A DNA stretch of 64,000 bases, from positions 1-64,000 of the forward strand of contig NZ_JAKLTS010000004.1 of NCBI RefSeq assembly GCF_022012445.1. The letters run 5' to 3'. This document shows positions 11,340 through 21,116 of the stretch, piece by piece. The position numbers were made by a program, and so were the translations under genes. The notes below the pieces were generated by a model that saw only the letters and a program-made list of their open reading frames with translations, was not told the DNA's origin and ran no database searches. Every line of letters begins with the position of its first letter. Position 1 is the stretch's first letter. Origin of the DNA: Massilia sp. TS11. Lineage in GTDB: Bacteria; Pseudomonadota; Gammaproteobacteria; Burkholderiales; Burkholderiaceae_D.

Positions 11340-12622
11340 TTGGCTTCATCCTTGTACACGGCGCCGCCCTTCATCACGAACTTCACCTTGGTCAGCGTGG
11401 TGACATCGGCCAGCGGGTCGGCGCCCACGGCGATGATGTCGGCGTATTTGCCGGCCTTGATCGAGCCGATGCGGTCCTTCCAGCCCAGCAGATCGGCGGC
11501 GTCGATGGTCGCTGCCTGGATCGCCTGCATCGGCGTCATGCCGAATTTGACCATGTAGAAGAACTGCTTGGCATTGTCGCCGTGCGGGTAGACGCCGGCG
11601 TCGGTGCCGAACACCATCTTGGCGCCGCCCTGGTAGGCCTTGCGGAAGTTCTCGCGCTGCAGGGCGCCGATCTGGCGCTCCTTCTCCAGCGACTCCGGCA
11701 GGAAGCCGGCCTTCTCGCCTTCGGACAGGATGTAGTCGTCGTTGTAGATGTCCATCACCAGAGCCGTGCCGTGTTCCTTGGCCAGCTTGATGCCCTCGGC
11801 GTCGATCAGGCTCGCATGCTCGACCGAGTCGACCCCGGCGCGGATCGCATCGGCGATACCGCTGGTGCCGTGCGCGTGCGCGGCCACCTTGCGGCCCAGC
11901 TTATGCGCCTCCTGCACGATCGCCTGCATCTCTTCCAGCGTGTACTGCTGCGCGCCCGGCAGGTCGCCCTTGGACAGCACACCGCCGGTGGCGCAGATCT
12001 TGATGACGTCGGCGCCGTACTTGGCCATCTCGCGCACCTTGGCGCGCGCATTCCAGGGGCCGTCGGCCACGCCTTCGCTGACATCCTTGTACTCGGGCGG
12101 CAGCAGGGTATTGTCGCAATGGCCGCCCTTGATGCCGAGCGCGTAGGCCGCCGTCACCATGCGCGGGCCGACGATGTCGCCGTCATTGATCGCGTCGCGC
12201 AGGGCCACGTCGCCGTAGCCGTCGGCGCCGACGTTGCGCACCATCGTGAAGCCGGCCTGCAGGGTTTCGCGCGCGGCGCGGGCGCCATACAGGGCATTGC
12301 GCATGGCCGAATTCTGCAGGCCCAGATAGCCGTGGATGCGCGGATTGGAAGTCAGGTGGGTGTGGGCGTCGATCAGGCCGGGCAGCACGGTGGCCTTGGA
12401 CAGGTCGATCAGCTTGGCGCCGGCCGGCAACTTGGTGCTGGCGGCGGGACCAACGGCGGCGATCTTGTCGCCATCGATCACGATCACCTGGTCAGTGAGC
12501 ACCTTGCCAGCTTCGGTGTCGATCAGGCGGCCCGCCTTAATCACCGTGGCCGGAGCCGCCTGCACAGCGGCGGCGAAGGCGAACATGGCGCAAGCGGCGC
12601 CCGCAGTCAAAGAAAAACGCAT
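11336..12622 (-). CDS. Exported metal-dependent amidohydrolase
   Basis: A 428-aa protein. The start at 12622 gives a clean signal peptide (MRFSLTAGAACAMFAFAA then a cleavage region). Amidohydrolase superfamily features are seen: metal ligands in LIDAHTHL (about 83-90), AHAHG, a conserved Lys/His region in the middle and FGTDAGVYPHG near residue 340. It resembles imidazolonepropionase-like and prolidase-like exported amidohydrolases that act on peptides or cyclic amides; the substrate is not predictable. It is translationally coupled to the DUF885 gene downstream. Confidence 0.88.
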   Translation of the reverse strand: MRFSLTAGAACAMFAFAAAVQAAPATVIKAGRLIDTEAGKVLTDQVIVIDGDKIAAVGPAASTKLPAGAKLIDLSKATVLPGLIDAHTHLTSNPRIHGYLGLQNSAMRNALYGARAARETLQAGFTMVRNVGADGYGDVALRDAINDGDIVGPRMVTAAYALGIKGGHCDNTLLPPEYKDVSEGVADGPWNARAKVREMAKYGADVIKICATGGVLSKGDLPGAQQYTLEEMQAIVQEAHKLGRKVAAHAHGTSGIADAIRAGVDSVEHASLIDAEGIKLAKEHGTALVMDIYNDDYILSEGEKAGFLPESLEKERQIGALQRENFRKAYQGGAKMVFGTDAGVYPHGDNAKQFFYMVKFGMTPMQAIQAATIDAADLLGWKDRIGSIKAGKYADIIAVGADPLADVTTLTKVKFVMKGGAVYKDEAK

Positions 12623-12706
12623 GGGTCGAATCCTTTTCTTTTGTGAGATGGCCAGTAATTGCCGGGTCACAATTTAGCACGGATTCCTGGCCCTGTGGCC
12701 GCGGGT

Positions 12707-14917
12707 TCAAACCGCTTGCGCCGTCTTTACGCGCACCATGTCGGCGAAGGCTTCGGGGCTCAGCGGCCGCGCCAGGTAGTAGCCCTGGATCTGGTCGCAG
12801 CGCTGCTCGTGCAGGTAGGCCAGCTGCTCGGCCGTCTCCACCCCTTCCGCGATCACCGCCAGGCGCAGGCTGTGCGCCAGCACGATCACGGCGCGCGCGA
12901 TGGCCGCATCCTCGATGTCGGTGGTGATGTCGCGCACGAACGAGCGGTCGATCTTCAGCGCGTCGATCGGGAAGCGCTTCAGGTAGGCCAGGCTCGAATA
13001 GCCGGTGCCGAAATCGTCGACCGCCAGCGCCACGCCCATCTGCGACAGGCCTTCGAGCGCGTGGATCGCCATCTCCGGATTCTCCATGATGACGCTCTCG
13101 GTGATCTCCAGTTCCAGCGCCTGCGGCGGGCAGCCGGTCTCGCGCAGGATGTTGGCCACACTTTCCTGCAGCGCGCGCTGGCGGAACTGGCGCGCCGACA
13201 GGTTGACGGCCACCCGGCCCGGCTGCAAGCCGGCGCGGCGCCAGGCCGCCATCTGGGCGCAGGCCGTGCGCAGCACCCATTCGCCGATGCTTTCGATCAG
13301 ACCGGTCTCCTCGGCGATCGGAATGAACTCAGACGGCGGAATCTCGGCCTGCCCGGCCGGGCGCCAGCGCAGCAGGGCCTCGACGCCGGTGATGCGGCCG
13401 GAGGCGATGTGCATCTGCGGCTGGTAGACCAGATACAGCTCGCCGCGCGCCAGCGCCTGGCGCAAACCGGACTCCAGGCGCAGGCGGTCGAGCGTGCGCG
13501 CATTCATCTCCTCGGTATAGAAGGCGAACTGGTTGCGGCCGTGGTCCTTGGCGCGGTACAGGGCCGCGTCGGCGTTCATTAGCAGCGTGGCGGTATCGGC
13601 GCCGTCTTTCGGATACAGGCTGATGCCCATGCTGGCCACCGGCGCCAGTTCATGGCCGAAGATGTGCATCGGATCGCGCAGGGCGTCGAGCAGGCGCTGC
13701 GCCTGCAGGGCCACTTCGTCTTCGCGCACCACGTCCGACATCAGCACGACGAATTCATCGCCGCCGGTGCGCGCCACGGTGTCGCCTTCGCGCAGATGGC
13801 GGCGCAGACGCTGGGCCGCCTCGATGATGACGGTATCGCCGGCCGCATGCCCGAGACTGTCGTTGATGTACTTGAAGCGGTCCAGATCGATGAACAGCAC
13901 GCCCACATGGCGGTTGGCGCGCCCGGCAAAGGTCATCGCCTGCGACAGGCGGTCGATCATCAGCGCGCGGTTGGACAGGCCGGTCAGTTCGTCGTAGTGG
14001 TGCAGGTGGTCGAGCCGCTGCTCGACCGCCTTGCGCTGCGAGATGTCCTCGCTGACAGCCACATAGCGCTGGGTGCCGTCGCCCGCCTCCATGCGTGCGA
14101 TCGTCACCCGCACCCAGACCCGGTGGCCGGCGCGGTGCAGGTAGCAGTGTTCATGCACGTCGTGCTGCTGGCCGCCGGGCTCCAGCAACTGCAAGGCATC
14201 GTGGCGCGAGCCCGGATCGTCGGGACAGGCCAACGCCAGATAGTGGCTGCCCAACAGGTCCGTCTCGGCATAACCGAGGATATCGAGCAGCTTCTGGTTC
14301 ACACGCAGCCAGCGCCCGGCGCTGTCGAGCAGCGAAAGGCCAACGGCAGCCTGGCCGAATGCGGCGCGAAAGCGCGCCTCGCTGTCGGCCAGTTCGGCAC
14401 GGCCTTCGCCGATATAGGTGTCGATCGCCAGCGACATGTCGAAGGCCACAATTTTCAGCAGGCTGGCATGGGTGGCGGCAAAGGCCTCGGCGTCCGGCAG
14501 CAGCGCGCGCAGCACCGGCGTGACGGCATCCAGATACTTGCGGTAGGCAGCGATATACCAGCCCGGCTCCAGCCCGATCTGGTTGTGTACCACGCCGACC
14601 TTCAGGCGCCGCTGCACATAGGCCGGGCCATAGTCGCCCAGGGTCAGGTCAGAGAAATGGCGCAGCAGGCGCGGGACGGTTTGCGCGATCTCGTCGGGCG
14701 TACCCAGCATGGCCGCCAGACGCGGCACCGCCATCAGGTGGGCGAAGAACTGGTCGACGTAGTCGCGCTGACGCGCCAGCAGACCATCATGCACGGCACG
14801 CAGGCGCGCCGCATCCTCCGGACCGAATTCAAGAAAGGCCAGCTGCTCGGCGATTGCCGCCGCGCTTGGCATCAGGGCCGCGGCGCGCGCGGCGATCAGT
14901 GCGGGGTCCAGCATCAT
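12707..14917 (-). CDS. Globin-coupled GGDEF-EAL protein (c-di-GMP turnover)
   Basis: A 736-aa cytoplasmic protein. The N-terminal about 170 residues are a protoglobin-type sensor globin with the likely proximal His in VGVVHNQIGLEPGW. This is followed by a PAS domain (about 180-300), a GGDEF domain with intact ARTGGDEFVVL and an RxxD inhibitory site (REGD), and an EAL domain with VEALLRW, DDFGTGYSSL and AEGVET intact. Both the cyclase and the phosphodiesterase could be active, with oxygen or another gas as the expected signal. Globin-cyclase proteins are known; adding PAS and EAL makes this a bifunctional form. Confidence 0.9.
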   Translation of the reverse strand: MMLDPALIAARAAALMPSAAAIAEQLAFLEFGPEDAARLRAVHDGLLARQRDYVDQFFAHLMAVPRLAAMLGTPDEIAQTVPRLLRHFSDLTLGDYGPAYVQRRLKVGVVHNQIGLEPGWYIAAYRKYLDAVTPVLRALLPDAEAFAATHASLLKIVAFDMSLAIDTYIGEGRAELADSEARFRAAFGQAAVGLSLLDSAGRWLRVNQKLLDILGYAETDLLGSHYLALACPDDPGSRHDALQLLEPGGQQHDVHEHCYLHRAGHRVWVRVTIARMEAGDGTQRYVAVSEDISQRKAVEQRLDHLHHYDELTGLSNRALMIDRLSQAMTFAGRANRHVGVLFIDLDRFKYINDSLGHAAGDTVIIEAAQRLRRHLREGDTVARTGGDEFVVLMSDVVREDEVALQAQRLLDALRDPMHIFGHELAPVASMGISLYPKDGADTATLLMNADAALYRAKDHGRNQFAFYTEEMNARTLDRLRLESGLRQALARGELYLVYQPQMHIASGRITGVEALLRWRPAGQAEIPPSEFIPIAEETGLIESIGEWVLRTACAQMAAWRRAGLQPGRVAVNLSARQFRQRALQESVANILRETGCPPQALELEITESVIMENPEMAIHALEGLSQMGVALAVDDFGTGYSSLAYLKRFPIDALKIDRSFVRDITTDIEDAAIARAVIVLAHSLRLAVIAEGVETAEQLAYLHEQRCDQIQGYYLARPLSPEAFADMVRVKTAQAV

Positions 14918-15220
14918 GCCCGGCCTCGCATGGCCGATGGTCGTACTAGCTTCATGGTCATCCCTGTGGGGGCGCGCAAGGCGCAGGCGACCGGGCGCAG
15001 GGATGAGCGACCCGCAGTCACCAGTCGATTATGCCAGCCAATTTCCAAAGCGTCGCAACAAGCGGGCACGATATTTACATCCTTTTCACCGATTTCAGAA
15101 CAATCTACCCCGATAGCAAAGGTTTTGCAACCGATTGCAGTCAGCCGGCAGCTACCGCCGCCTGCGCGCCGGGTGTAGACTGCGGCTTTCCATTTTTTTA
15201 TCAAAACAAGGAGAGTGGGT
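14918..15220. promoter_or_regulatory. Divergent intergenic region between GGDEF-EAL and M2 peptidase genes
   Basis: A 303-bp gap that must hold the promoters for both divergent genes. An AT-richer stretch (about 15055-15125) and a T-run (15193-15199) stand out from the GC-rich surroundings. No convincing operator, RNA or small gene was recognised. The M2 peptidase ribosome-binding site (AAGGAG) lies at its right end. Confidence 0.4.
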
Positions 15221-17032
15221 ATGCAAGCAGCTACACTGCGCGTGCTCGTCGCCGCCGCGGCCATGAGCCTGGCTGGCTGGGCGCAGGCCGCCAAACCGAC
15301 GGTGGCCGATGCGGAGAAGTTCGTGAAAGACGCCGAAGCGCGCCTCGAGAAGCTGGCCATCGACGCCGGCCGCGCCGAATGGGTGGCCGAGAACTTCATC
15401 ACCGACGACACCGAAGTGATCACCGCGCAGGCGGGCGAGCGCTACCTGACCCTGTCCGGCGAACTGGCCCTGAAGGCGCGCCAGTTCAACGGCCTGAAAC
15501 TGCCTGAAGCGACCGCGCGCAAGCTCAAGCTGCTGCAGCTGTCGCTGATGTTCTCGAACGCCGAGGACCGCGCCGACTACACGCGCCTGCTGGCCAAGCT
15601 GACCGGCGCCTACGGCAAGGGCAAATACTGCCCGAAAGACGGCAACGCCTGCATGCCCCTGGGCGAACTGGAAAAGATCCTGGCCGAGAGCCGCGACCCG
15701 GCCCGCTTGAAGGAAGTCTGGCTCGGCTGGCACAACCAGGCCGCCTCCTACAAGGACGACTACGTGAAGTACACAGCCCTGTCGAACAAGGGCGCGCGCG
15801 AGATGGGCTTTGCCGACACCGGCGCCTTCTGGCGCTCCAACTACGACATGCCGCCGGCCCAGTTCGCGAGCGAGATGGAGCGCATCTGGCAGCAGGTCAA
15901 GCCGCTCTACGACGCGCTGCACACCTACACGCGCTACAAGCTGCGCGAGACCTATGGCCCGCAGGTGGTGCCCGCGAGCGGCCCGATTCCGGCCCACCTG
16001 TTCGGCAATATGTGGAGCCAGAGCTGGGAGAACCTGTATCCGCTGCTGAAGCCCGCCGTGGCCCAGTCCAGCTATGACCTGAGCAAGGTGCTGGAGAGCC
16101 GCAAGACCAGTGCCGTCGACATGACCAAGTACGCCGAGCGCTTCTACACCTCGCTCGGTATGGAGACCCTGCCGAAGAGCTTCTGGGAGCGTTCGCTGCT
16201 GACCAAGCCGCGCGACCGCGAAGTGGTGTGCCACGCCTCGGCCTGGGACATCGACGGCGACATGGACGTGCGCATCAAGATGTGCATCACCCCGACGGCC
16301 GAAGAATTCAGCGTGATCCACCACGAGCTCGGCCACATCTACTATGACCTCGGCTACCGCAAGCAGTCGTTCCTGTTCAAGAACGGCGCCAACGACGGCT
16401 TCCACGAAGCCATCGGCGACACCGTGGCCCTGTCGATCACGCCCGACTATCTGCAGAAGATCGGCCTGATGACCGAGACCCCGGACCCGGCCCAGGACAT
16501 CGGCCCCCTGCTCCAGCGCGCGCTGGCCAAGGTGGCCTTCCTGCCGTTCGCCTACACGGTGGACAGCTGGCGTTGGCAGGTCTACGGCGGCCAGGTGAAG
16601 CCGGCCGACTACGACAAGGCCTGGTGGGCGCTGCGTGAAAAATACCAGGGCATGATGCGGCCGGAGCCGATCAGCGCGAACGGCTTCGACGCCGGCGCCA
16701 AGTTCCACGTCGCCAGCGACACCCCGTATGCGCGCTACTTCCTGGCCCACATGCTGCAGTTCCAGTTCCACCGCGCCCTGTGCCGCGAAGCCGGCTACAC
16801 CGGCCCGCTGCACCGCTGCTCGATCTATGACAACAAGAAAGCCGGCGCCAAGTTCCAGGCGATGCTGCAGATGGGCGCCTCCAAGCCGTGGCCGGAAGCG
16901 CTGAAGGCCGTGACGGGCGAGGACCGCATCGACGGCGGCGCCCTGCTCGAGTACTTCGCGCCGCTGAAAGCCTGGCTGGACACCCAGAACCAGCAGCTGG
17001 CCGCGGCCGACAAGGCACGCAACAAGTCCTAA
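15221..17032 (+). CDS. M2 family peptidyl-dipeptidase (bacterial ACE homologue)
   Basis: A 603-aa exported protein. The ATG at 15221 is preferred over the GTG at 15215 because AAGGAG is correctly spaced before it. It has a signal peptide (about 1-24), then a single M2 catalytic domain with the zinc motif HHELGH (about 366-371) and the downstream Glu-containing segment NDGFHEAIGDTVALS. The length matches single-domain ACE homologues. It should remove C-terminal dipeptides from peptides in the periplasm. It is followed immediately by the GGGGTC palindrome repeats, which may end its transcript. Confidence 0.93.
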   Translation: MQAATLRVLVAAAAMSLAGWAQAAKPTVADAEKFVKDAEARLEKLAIDAGRAEWVAENFITDDTEVITAQAGERYLTLSGELALKARQFNGLKLPEATARKLKLLQLSLMFSNAEDRADYTRLLAKLTGAYGKGKYCPKDGNACMPLGELEKILAESRDPARLKEVWLGWHNQAASYKDDYVKYTALSNKGAREMGFADTGAFWRSNYDMPPAQFASEMERIWQQVKPLYDALHTYTRYKLRETYGPQVVPASGPIPAHLFGNMWSQSWENLYPLLKPAVAQSSYDLSKVLESRKTSAVDMTKYAERFYTSLGMETLPKSFWERSLLTKPRDREVVCHASAWDIDGDMDVRIKMCITPTAEEFSVIHHELGHIYYDLGYRKQSFLFKNGANDGFHEAIGDTVALSITPDYLQKIGLMTETPDPAQDIGPLLQRALAKVAFLPFAYTVDSWRWQVYGGQVKPADYDKAWWALREKYQGMMRPEPISANGFDAGAKFHVASDTPYARYFLAHMLQFQFHRALCREAGYTGPLHRCSIYDNKKAGAKFQAMLQMGASKPWPEALKAVTGEDRIDGGALLEYFAPLKAWLDTQNQQLAAADKARNKS

Positions 17033-17035
17033 CGG

Positions 17036-17166
17036 AAAAATGGGGTCAGACCCCATTTGTTTGTACGGAAAAAATGGGGTCTGACCCCATTTTTTCTGTG
17101 ACGCAGCTTTTCTACACACCGCGAAAAAATGGGGTCAGACCCCATTTTTCTGTGGCGCAGCTTCTT
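17036..17166. repeat. Three palindromic ATGGGGTC(A/T)GACCCCAT repeats
   Basis: Three near-identical hairpin palindromes lie at 17036-17059, 17069-17096 and 17124-17149, each flanked by runs of A and T. The second and third share a further right flank (CTGTG then CGCAGCTT), so they form a tandem unit of about 55 bp. They fill the space between two convergent genes and could act as bidirectional terminators. The pattern is REP-like. No REP transposase is in the window. Confidence 0.9.
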
Positions 17167-19020
17167 CTATAGGCCGCGCGCGAGCTGGGTGCGGGTGTCG
17201 CTGGCCACCACGCGGTTGCGGCCCGCTGTTTTGGCGCGGTAAAGGGCTGCGTCGGCCGCAGCCAGCAAGGCCGCGGCACCCTGAGCGTCGACCGGCACCC
17301 AGGCCGCCACACCAACGCTGATGCTGACTGTGCCCAGACGCGAGCGTTCGTGCGGAATGGCCAGGGCGCGCACCGCCTCGCACAGGCGTTCGCCCAGCGC
17401 CAGAGAGGCATCGAGATCGGCCGCCGGCGCGATGAACACGAATTCCTCGCCGCCGTATCGCGCCACCAGATCGCCCGCGCGCTGCACGCAGCCGCCCAGC
17501 GCCGCAGCCAGACGGCGCAGGCAGTAGTCGCCAGCCGGATGGCCGTAGGCGTCGTTGTAGCGCTTGAAGTCGTCGATGTCGATCATGCCCACGGCCAGCG
17601 GCTGCTGCAGGCGCAGCGCGCGCGCCCATTCGGATTCGAGCGCCAGGTCGAACTGGCGGCGGTTGGCCAGGTCGGTCAGACTGTCCGTCACGCTGAGCGC
17701 CTCCAGCTGCACATTGGCCGCCTGCAGGGCGCTGGTGCGCTCCTCCACACGCGCTTCCAGCTCACGTTCCTTGGCCTTGAGCGACTCCACCAGCGCATGC
17801 TCGGCGCGCAGCGCGGCACGCTGGGCCTCGGCCCGCTCGCGCCGCACCGTGTTGAAGCGGTCGGCCAGCGCAAAGGCCAGCACCATCATCTCGATGGCGG
17901 AACCGATCTGGGTGCCATAGTTGGACGCCACGTTATGCGGGAACAGGCCAAGCGCCGCCAGCGAGGACGCCGAATTGCCCAAAAACGCCAGCCCGAAGGC
18001 GGCCAGGAAGAACCAGGCCGCACGCTGGCGGCGCCACGCGCCCAGCACGCACACGGCCAGCAGGAACAGCGAGGACAGGCCCCAGATCAGGGTGATCGGC
18101 CGGGCGATCAGCTGGTAGTACTGCACCACCGCCAGCGGCGTCAGCGCGCAGAACACAGCCAGGCCAAGGACGATCTTATCGAGCCGCGGCATACGCGTGC
18201 GCATTTCCAGCATCACCCGCATGAACATGGCAAAGCAGGCGCCGGCCAGCGAGAAGCCCACCGCCGCCGCATAGTTCGACCAGGCCAGGGCCTGCGGCCA
18301 CAGGTACTGCTTGGCCAGGCCATTCTGCGCGGCCAGGGCAAAGGCCATGGTCACCATGGCCAGCACGTACAGCGCATACACGCGGTCACGCAGCGCCACG
18401 AACAGCACCAGATTAAACAGGGCCATGGCCAGCACCATGCCGAAGTAGGTGCCCTGCACCAGATGATCGTCTTCCTGATGGATGCGGAAGTCCTGCGGCT
18501 GCCACAGGCGCAGCGGCACCAGGGTGCTCCCGGGCGACTGCACGCGCAGGTAGAGCTGCTGCACCTCGCCGCCCGCCACCTGCAGCGGGAAAGCGAAATA
18601 GCGGTGGCGCAGCGGGCGCGTATCGAACGGCAGATAGCTGCCCGTGTGGACCTGCGCGATGCTGCCATTGGCATGCACGGTGTAGAGCGTCAGATCGCCC
18701 AGGCGGGCATTGGCCACTTCCAGAATCGCCGTCTGCGCCGTCGGGGCGCTATTGCTCAACTCAAAGCGCAGCCAGAACGCGGAATGGGTATAGCCGAAGG
18801 ACAGGGCCTCGCCACTGGGCGGGGCAGGACGGAAGCGCTGGGCCAGCGCGGGCGCGCGCACTTCTTCCAGACGCAAGGTACGGGCGGGATCTTCCAGCAC
18901 ATCGACCTGCTCGCTAAACTGCAGCATCGGCGCGCGCGGCGCCGCGAGATCGAGGCTGGCGGCAGGGACAGGGCCGGTCAATAACAACAACAAACAGCAA
19001 AGCAAAAGGCGGGACAGCAT
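17167..19020 (-). CDS. 7TM-DISM diguanylate cyclase
   Basis: A 617-aa membrane protein. It has a signal peptide, a periplasmic 7TMR-DISMED2-type jelly-roll domain (about 30-165, including SAFWLRFELSN), seven transmembrane helices (about 180-390), a short coiled coil and a C-terminal GGDEF domain. The active site is GGEEF in ARYGGEEFVFIA, with an RxxD I-site (RAGD) before it. It is expected to bind an extracellular ligand, probably carbohydrate-like, and make c-di-GMP. The start at 19020 begins the signal peptide; no strong Shine-Dalgarno is visible. Confidence 0.9.
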   Translation of the reverse strand: MLSRLLLCCLLLLLTGPVPAASLDLAAPRAPMLQFSEQVDVLEDPARTLRLEEVRAPALAQRFRPAPPSGEALSFGYTHSAFWLRFELSNSAPTAQTAILEVANARLGDLTLYTVHANGSIAQVHTGSYLPFDTRPLRHRYFAFPLQVAGGEVQQLYLRVQSPGSTLVPLRLWQPQDFRIHQEDDHLVQGTYFGMVLAMALFNLVLFVALRDRVYALYVLAMVTMAFALAAQNGLAKQYLWPQALAWSNYAAAVGFSLAGACFAMFMRVMLEMRTRMPRLDKIVLGLAVFCALTPLAVVQYYQLIARPITLIWGLSSLFLLAVCVLGAWRRQRAAWFFLAAFGLAFLGNSASSLAALGLFPHNVASNYGTQIGSAIEMMVLAFALADRFNTVRRERAEAQRAALRAEHALVESLKAKERELEARVEERTSALQAANVQLEALSVTDSLTDLANRRQFDLALESEWARALRLQQPLAVGMIDIDDFKRYNDAYGHPAGDYCLRRLAAALGGCVQRAGDLVARYGGEEFVFIAPAADLDASLALGERLCEAVRALAIPHERSRLGTVSISVGVAAWVPVDAQGAAALLAAADAALYRAKTAGRNRVVASDTRTQLARGL

Positions 19021-19075
19021 CGGGGTCACCAGGCCAAACGGGACCCATAGTATAGCCTGCCGCGCTCGCTTTCTC

Positions 19076-19240
19076 TCAGCGGCGCACGAGCGCCCAGCCC
19101 AAGGGCAGGCCCAGCACGGCGCCGCCAGCCAGACCGAGGCCAACGTAGCCGAACGCGATGCCCGTGGCCAGGCCGACGGCAACGCCGACGCCCATTCCAG
19201 CCCCCAGCACGCGGCTCTGTTCCTTGCTCATGAACTTCAT
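19076..19240 (-). CDS. Small glycine-rich membrane protein
   Basis: A 54-aa protein starting MKFMSKEQSRVL. The rest is almost wholly hydrophobic and Gly/Ala-rich, forming two short transmembrane segments with a GxGxGVGxA-like pattern, and it ends in Arg-Arg. The start at 19240 is supported by GGGGAG six bases upstream. It lies upstream of the 7TM-GGDEF gene on the same strand. It resembles small glycine-zipper-type membrane proteins; function is unknown. Confidence 0.65.
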   Translation of the reverse strand: MKFMSKEQSRVLGAGMGVGVAVGLATGIAFGYVGLGLAGGAVLGLPLGWALVRR

Positions 19241-19382
19241 AGACTCCCCAGAGAGAATTGCAACTTCATAAAGTGTTGACGAAGTTATCACAGAATAGAA
19301 GACTTTGGCCGTCCGGTCAATTGTCCAAAAGGACGACGCCCCTGCTCTGGCGGCCCGACGATGCTGCTAAGATGCTGGCACC

Positions 19383-20660
19383 ATGAAACGCCGCCAGCTC
19401 CTCGCCGCCCTCCCCTTAAGCCTGCTGTGGACGCAAGCCGGCGCCGCACCGCTGCGGCCGCGTGTGATTGTGTCGACTGATATCGGCGGCACCGATTTCG
19501 ACGACTTTCAATCGCTCGTGCACCTGCTGCTGTACACCGACGTCATCGACCTGGAGGGCATGATCGCCTCGCCCTGGGGCGAAGCACGTGAGCGCAAGCG
19601 CCATCTGCTGGACCTGGTGGACGCCTATGCGCGCGACTATCCGGCCCTGCGCAGCTGGTCGGCCGCCTACCCGGCCCCGGAACAGCTGCGTGCGCGCTGC
19701 AAGCAAGGCGCCCAGGACCTGGCCGACCAGCGCGGCTGGGGCGAAGCGACCGAAGGCTCGGACTGGATCATCCAGTGTGCGCGCCAGCCCGACCCGCGCC
19801 CGCTCTGGGTGCTGCTATGGGGCGGCTACGAAGACCTGGCCCAGGCCTTGCACGATGCGCCCGACATCGCGTCCAAGCTACGCGTCTACATGATCGGCGG
19901 GCCAAACAAAAAATGGTCGACCCAGGCCTACGACTATCTGGCCACGGCCCATCCCACGCTCTGGCTGATTGAGAATAACGCCACCTATCGCGGCTGGTTC
20001 ACCGGCGGCGAGCAAGGCGGGGAATGGGGCAACACCGGCTTCATCGCCCAACACGTGAAGGGCAAAGGCGCGCTGGGCGACTACTTTGCGCGCATCGCCA
20101 GCCAGATCAAAATGGGTGACACCCCTTCCCTCGCCTATCTGCTGCACGGCGACCCGGAGCACCCCGAGCACCCCAGCTGGGGCGGACAATTCGTGCGCGC
20201 CTGGGACCGGCCACGCGTGCGCTTCACGCGCCCGCCGCAGGCCGACGACGTGGTCGAGACCTTCGCGCTCGTCGAACTCGTGTACCAGCCGGCGCACCCA
20301 CCGGCGGCAGCCGCGCGGGCGCAGCTGGTGGTCGACCAGCAGCGCTTCAACGGCTATCCGCATGCCGATGGCAGCTGGCGCTTTCTGTTCTCGCCCAAGG
20401 AATCGAAGACCTGGCACTACCGCGTCGAAAGCACCGACCCCGGCCTGCATGGGCAAAGCGGCGCCTTCACCTCGCGCCCGGCCACGCCGGCCCAGGCGCT
20501 GCAGCCTTCCACGCGCTACCCGCACTGGTGGACCGACAGCCCCGATCCGCAATTGGCCGAAGGCCCGCACCAGGGCGCGCGCAGCATCAGCCGCTGGCGC
20601 CAGGATTTTCTCCGTGATTTCGCCGCACGCCTGCAGCGGGCTGCGGCGCCCCGTGTTTAA
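19383..20660 (+). CDS. Exported DUF1593 (nucleoside hydrolase-like) protein
   Basis: A 425-aa protein with a signal peptide ([20 protein letters not shown]). The N-terminal domain (about 25-300) resembles the nucleoside hydrolase fold. It has the Asp-rich start [16 protein letters not shown], equivalent to the calcium-binding DTDxxxDD motif of that family, and [11 protein letters not shown]. The C-terminal part is beta-rich, as usual for DUF1593. Family members are often linked to polysaccharide or nucleoside use; the actual substrate is unknown. Confidence 0.85.
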   Translation: MKRRQLLAALPLSLLWTQAGAAPLRPRVIVSTDIGGTDFDDFQSLVHLLLYTDVIDLEGMIASPWGEARERKRHLLDLVDAYARDYPALRSWSAAYPAPEQLRARCKQGAQDLADQRGWGEATEGSDWIIQCARQPDPRPLWVLLWGGYEDLAQALHDAPDIASKLRVYMIGGPNKKWSTQAYDYLATAHPTLWLIENNATYRGWFTGGEQGGEWGNTGFIAQHVKGKGALGDYFARIASQIKMGDTPSLAYLLHGDPEHPEHPSWGGQFVRAWDRPRVRFTRPPQADDVVETFALVELVYQPAHPPAAAARAQLVVDQQRFNGYPHADGSWRFLFSPKESKTWHYRVESTDPGLHGQSGAFTSRPATPAQALQPSTRYPHWWTDSPDPQLAEGPHQGARSISRWRQDFLRDFAARLQRAAAPRV

Positions 20661-20681
20661 CCAAGACAGAAAGGAATCGCC

Positions 20682-21104
20682 GTGTTGAAGTCGATCGTAT
20701 TTGTACTTGCCGCCGCCACCGCCATCGCCGTCCAGGCCAAACCTGCGTTCACGGGCACCGATTACAGCGGAGTCTACGACTGCAAAGGCAAGGACGATCA
20801 CGAAGGCGATTACACCGGCACCGTCACACTGCAGCTGGTGCCGGCACAAAGCGTAGGCGAATACGGCGCCTACCAGTTCAAACTCGAGGTGCCCGGCTAT
20901 GGCGCCTATCCGGGCCAGGCCGCCGCCCACGGCAAGCAGATGGCCATCCACTTCGCCCTGACCGACCAGAGTACCAAGGACTACGGCACCGGCATTGCGA
21001 GCTTCAGCAAACGCAAGGACGGCAAATGGAGCTTCCGCAAGTTCTACTACGAGCCCGAATTCAAGGGCGGGAACTTCGGCATGGAAGACTGTGTGCGCCG
21101 CTAA
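20682..21104 (+). CDS. Small secreted hypothetical protein
   Basis: A 140-aa protein with a GTG start preceded by AAAGGA, 21 bp after the DUF1593 gene. It has a signal peptide (LKSIVFVLAAATAIAVQA). The mature part has one cysteine near the N-terminus (VYDCKGK) and one at the C-terminus (MEDCVRR) that could form a disulfide across a small beta-sheet domain. No family recognised. It is probably co-transcribed with its upstream neighbour. Confidence 0.75.
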   Translation: MLKSIVFVLAAATAIAVQAKPAFTGTDYSGVYDCKGKDDHEGDYTGTVTLQLVPAQSVGEYGAYQFKLEVPGYGAYPGQAAAHGKQMAIHFALTDQSTKDYGTGIASFSKRKDGKWSFRKFYYEPEFKGGNFGMEDCVRR

Positions 21105-21116
21105 CCGGAAGCCCCT

